A DNA stretch of 64,000 bases, taken from the NCBI RefSeq assembly GCF_013297935.1, contig NZ_JAAFIX010000002.1, positions 372,001 to 436,000 of the forward strand, given 5' to 3'. The first letter of the stretch is position 1; each line of letters starts with the position of its first letter. Of the stretch, positions 62,716 to 64,000 are shown piece by piece. Position numbers and translations under genes: made by a program. This DNA comes from Rhodoferax sp. GTDB taxonomy: Bacteria; Pseudomonadota; Gammaproteobacteria; Burkholderiales; Burkholderiaceae_C. Below the pieces are notes generated by a model. It searched no databases. It had not been told where the DNA came from and was given only the letters and a program-made list of their open reading frames with translations.

Positions 62716-63786
62716 TTACTCATAACCGAAAGAACGGACGCGCGCCTCGTCGTCGGCCCAGCCGGAGCGCACCTTGACCCAGAGCTCCAGAAACACTTTG
62801 GCATCTGCCAGTTTTTCCAGCTCGACCCGGGTTTCCATGCCGATGCGCTTGATGCGTTCGCCTTTGTCACCGATCACCATGGCTTTGTGCCCATCGCGCT
62901 CCACCACGATGGTGGCTGCTATGCGCAGCAAACGCTTCTGGCCTTTTTTCTGGGGCGGCTCTTCTTCGAACTTGTCGATTACCACTGTCGAGGTGTAAGG
63001 GAGCTCGTCGCCGGTCAGGCGGAACAGCTTCTCGCGCACCAACTCACTGGCCAGAAACTTTTCGCTGCGGTCGGTCAACTCGTCTTCGGAGTACCACCAC
63101 GCTTGTTCGGGCAAGAATTTTTCGCAAATACCCAGCAGGCGATCAATGTCCTTGGCATTCTTGGCCGAAAGAGGAATCATCTCGGTAAATTTGGCACGGG
63201 CTTGCATGGCTTGCAACCATGGCGCCAAGCCCGCACGTTCCTTCACGTTGTCGAGCTTGTTGGCCACCAGAACCACAGGGATTCCGTCACCCAAGAGCTT
63301 GAGCACCTTCTCATCGGCGGAGGTGAAGCTACCCGCCTCCACCACAAACAGCACCAAATCCACATCCGACACAGCGCCCTGCACCGCTTTGTTCAGGGAC
63401 TTGTTGAGCGCGTTGCCGTGGATGGTCTGGAAACCGGGGGTATCCACAAACACAAACTGGGTCTGCCCCTCGGTGCGCATGCCGGTGATACGGTGACGGG
63501 TCGTCTGCGCCTTGCGGGACGTAATGCTGATCTTCTGGCCCACCAAAGCGTTGAGCAAGGTGGATTTACCTACGTTGGGCTTGCCCACAATCGCCACCAG
63601 ACCGCAACGCTGGTCACCGCCATCGGCCCCCGGGCTGGCCAGTTTGGGCGTGCTCTTGAGCAGCCCCTGCAGCATCGCGTCCAGATCCTCCTGAACCTCG
63701 ACGACCTCGGGTGCGGACTGAGCATCTTTTTGCCCCTTAGCCTTCTTGGAATCTGCGTTACCAGCTATATTTTTAGGAGCATTCAT
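62716..63786 (-). CDS. era: GTPase Era
   Basis: A 356-residue GTPase for 16S rRNA processing and 30S assembly. GTPase motifs: G1 [21 protein letters not shown]3 [13 protein letters not shown]4 NKLDNVKE. The KH domain has [35 protein letters not shown] (in part) with the GxxG loop. It is about 55 residues longer than typical Era because of a polar N-terminal extension ([15 protein letters not shown]...), whose first codons come from an interspersed repeat. ATG 63786 overlaps the rnc stop (ATGA). An internal start (MLQGLLKS) would give a normal length. Confidence 0.95.
   Translation of the reverse strand: MNAPKNIAGNADSKKAKGQKDAQSAPEVVEVQEDLDAMLQGLLKSTPKLASPGADGGDQRCGLVAIVGKPNVGKSTLLNALVGQKISITSRKAQTTRHRITGMRTEGQTQFVFVDTPGFQTIHGNALNKSLNKAVQGAVSDVDLVLFVVEAGSFTSADEKVLKLLGDGIPVVLVANKLDNVKERAGLAPWLQAMQARAKFTEMIPLSAKNAKDIDRLLGICEKFLPEQAWWYSEDELTDRSEKFLASELVREKLFRLTGDELPYTSTVVIDKFEEEPPQKKGQKRLLRIAATIVVERDGHKAMVIGDKGERIKRIGMETRVELEKLADAKVFLELWVKVRSGWADDEARVRSFGYE
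63755..63781 (-). repeat. Interspersed repeat, copy 10 (start of era)
   Basis: On the minus strand it reads GCTCCTAAAAATATAGCTGG followed by TAACGC, the first-half consensus with changes. It sits in codons 3-11 of era as annotated. Confidence 0.45.
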
Positions 63787-64000
63787 GATTTGACCTTTGC
63801 TTTAATCGTTTGCAGCATGGCTGCGGCTGCGGCTTGTTCTCCGGCACGGCGGGAACCACCGATGCCGCGTTCCGACAAGCGCAGTTCAGGCACCTCGCAC
63901 TCCACGTCAAAACTTTGTTTGTGGGCGGCGCCTATCGTACCCACGACGGTGTAGACGGGCACCTTCATTTTGCGACCCTGCAACCACTCCTGCAACTCAG
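63783..64000 (-). CDS. rnc: Ribonuclease III, C-terminal dsRNA-binding part (partial)
   Basis: The last 72 codons of a gene that continues past the right edge. The dsRBD is clear: [33 protein letters not shown] and [14 protein letters not shown], with the conserved K-x-x-x-E/A-x-x-A-A helix. Rnc cuts rRNA precursors and structured mRNAs. The stop overlaps the era start. The catalytic domain is outside the window. Confidence 0.93.
   Translation of the reverse strand, partial: ELQEWLQGRKMKVPVYTVVGTIGAAHKQSFDVECEVPELRLSERGIGGSRRAGEQAAAAAMLQTIKAKVKS

Overview
This window comes from a GC-rich (roughly 60%) betaproteobacterium, most likely the family Comamonadaceae (Burkholderiales) and close to Rhodoferax or a relative. 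I base this on gene order typical of the group (rpsP-rimM-trmD-rplS; mdh-lyase-acnB divergent from GntR-sdhCDAB-sdhE-gltA; leuCDB-asd-fimV-truA-trpFBA-accD; rnc-era-recO-pdxJ-acpS-nagZ), on the protein sequences, and on a short interspersed repeat (core GCTAt-AT-rich-tAGCTGcTtGCGC) of a kind I associate with this family. It is almost entirely chromosomal core. I found no tRNA, rRNA, CRISPR array, phage or IS element.

Layout. 1-4.2 kb: end of a membrane protein gene, a Tat-exported FecR-like protein, a TPR protein, a large PhoX phosphatase and a small ABM-fold monooxygenase. 4.2-8.9 kb: UvrD helicase diverging from GMP reductase (guaC), whose leader looks like a cis-acting regulatory RNA, then a beta-hydroxyacid dehydrogenase. 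8.9-18.2 kb: RhlE-type RNA helicase with an RGG tail, oligoribonuclease, Ste24-type protease, pterin dehydratase, RsgA, a CobD/AmpE-like membrane protein, a CoA pyrophosphatase and the rpsP operon. 18.2-21.4 kb: acetyltransferase, TM2-like protein, Pit phosphate transporter with its DUF47 partner, and a DUF486 protein. 21.4-32.8 kb: a TCA-cycle block. mdh, a CitE-like lyase, a secreted hypothetical protein and acnB run left. A GntR regulator, sdhCDAB, sdhE and gltA run right. The shared promoter region carries a perfect AT-rich palindrome. 33-46.2 kb: LysR, leuC, an entericidin-like lipoprotein, leuD, leuB, a candidate leader peptide, asd, fimV, truA, trpFBA and accD. 46.2-52.1 kb: YggT, LysS, a YgjP-type metallopeptidase, RluE, a chalcone-isomerase-like protein, DUF3820, SUI1, an OmpA-like lipoprotein and a second FecR protein. 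52.2-59.6 kb: the most accessory part, with a 1337-residue Pls/PosA-type single-module NRPS (A-T-[TM-beta-helix]x3), a phosphopantetheinyl transferase, a subtilase ending in a GlyGly-CTERM-like tail, and a convergent rhombosortase-like rhomboid protease. 59.6-64 kb: nagZ-acpS-pdxJ-recO-era-rnc, transcribed leftward and cut by the window end.

The most interesting observations are (1) the membrane NRPS locus, which resembles poly-(basic amino acid) synthetases; (2) the guaC leader, with a terminator, an exclusive anti-terminator and a segment complementary to the sequence just before the start codon; (3) a 33-codon leader ORF before asd whose last codons are rich in Ile, Lys and Thr and which ends at the foot of a long hairpin; (4) a dispersed repeat that lies inside several genes and forms the ends of others; and (5) the protease/rhombosortase pair. 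Functional statements rest on reading the sequence and general family knowledge; no searches or folding calculations were run.
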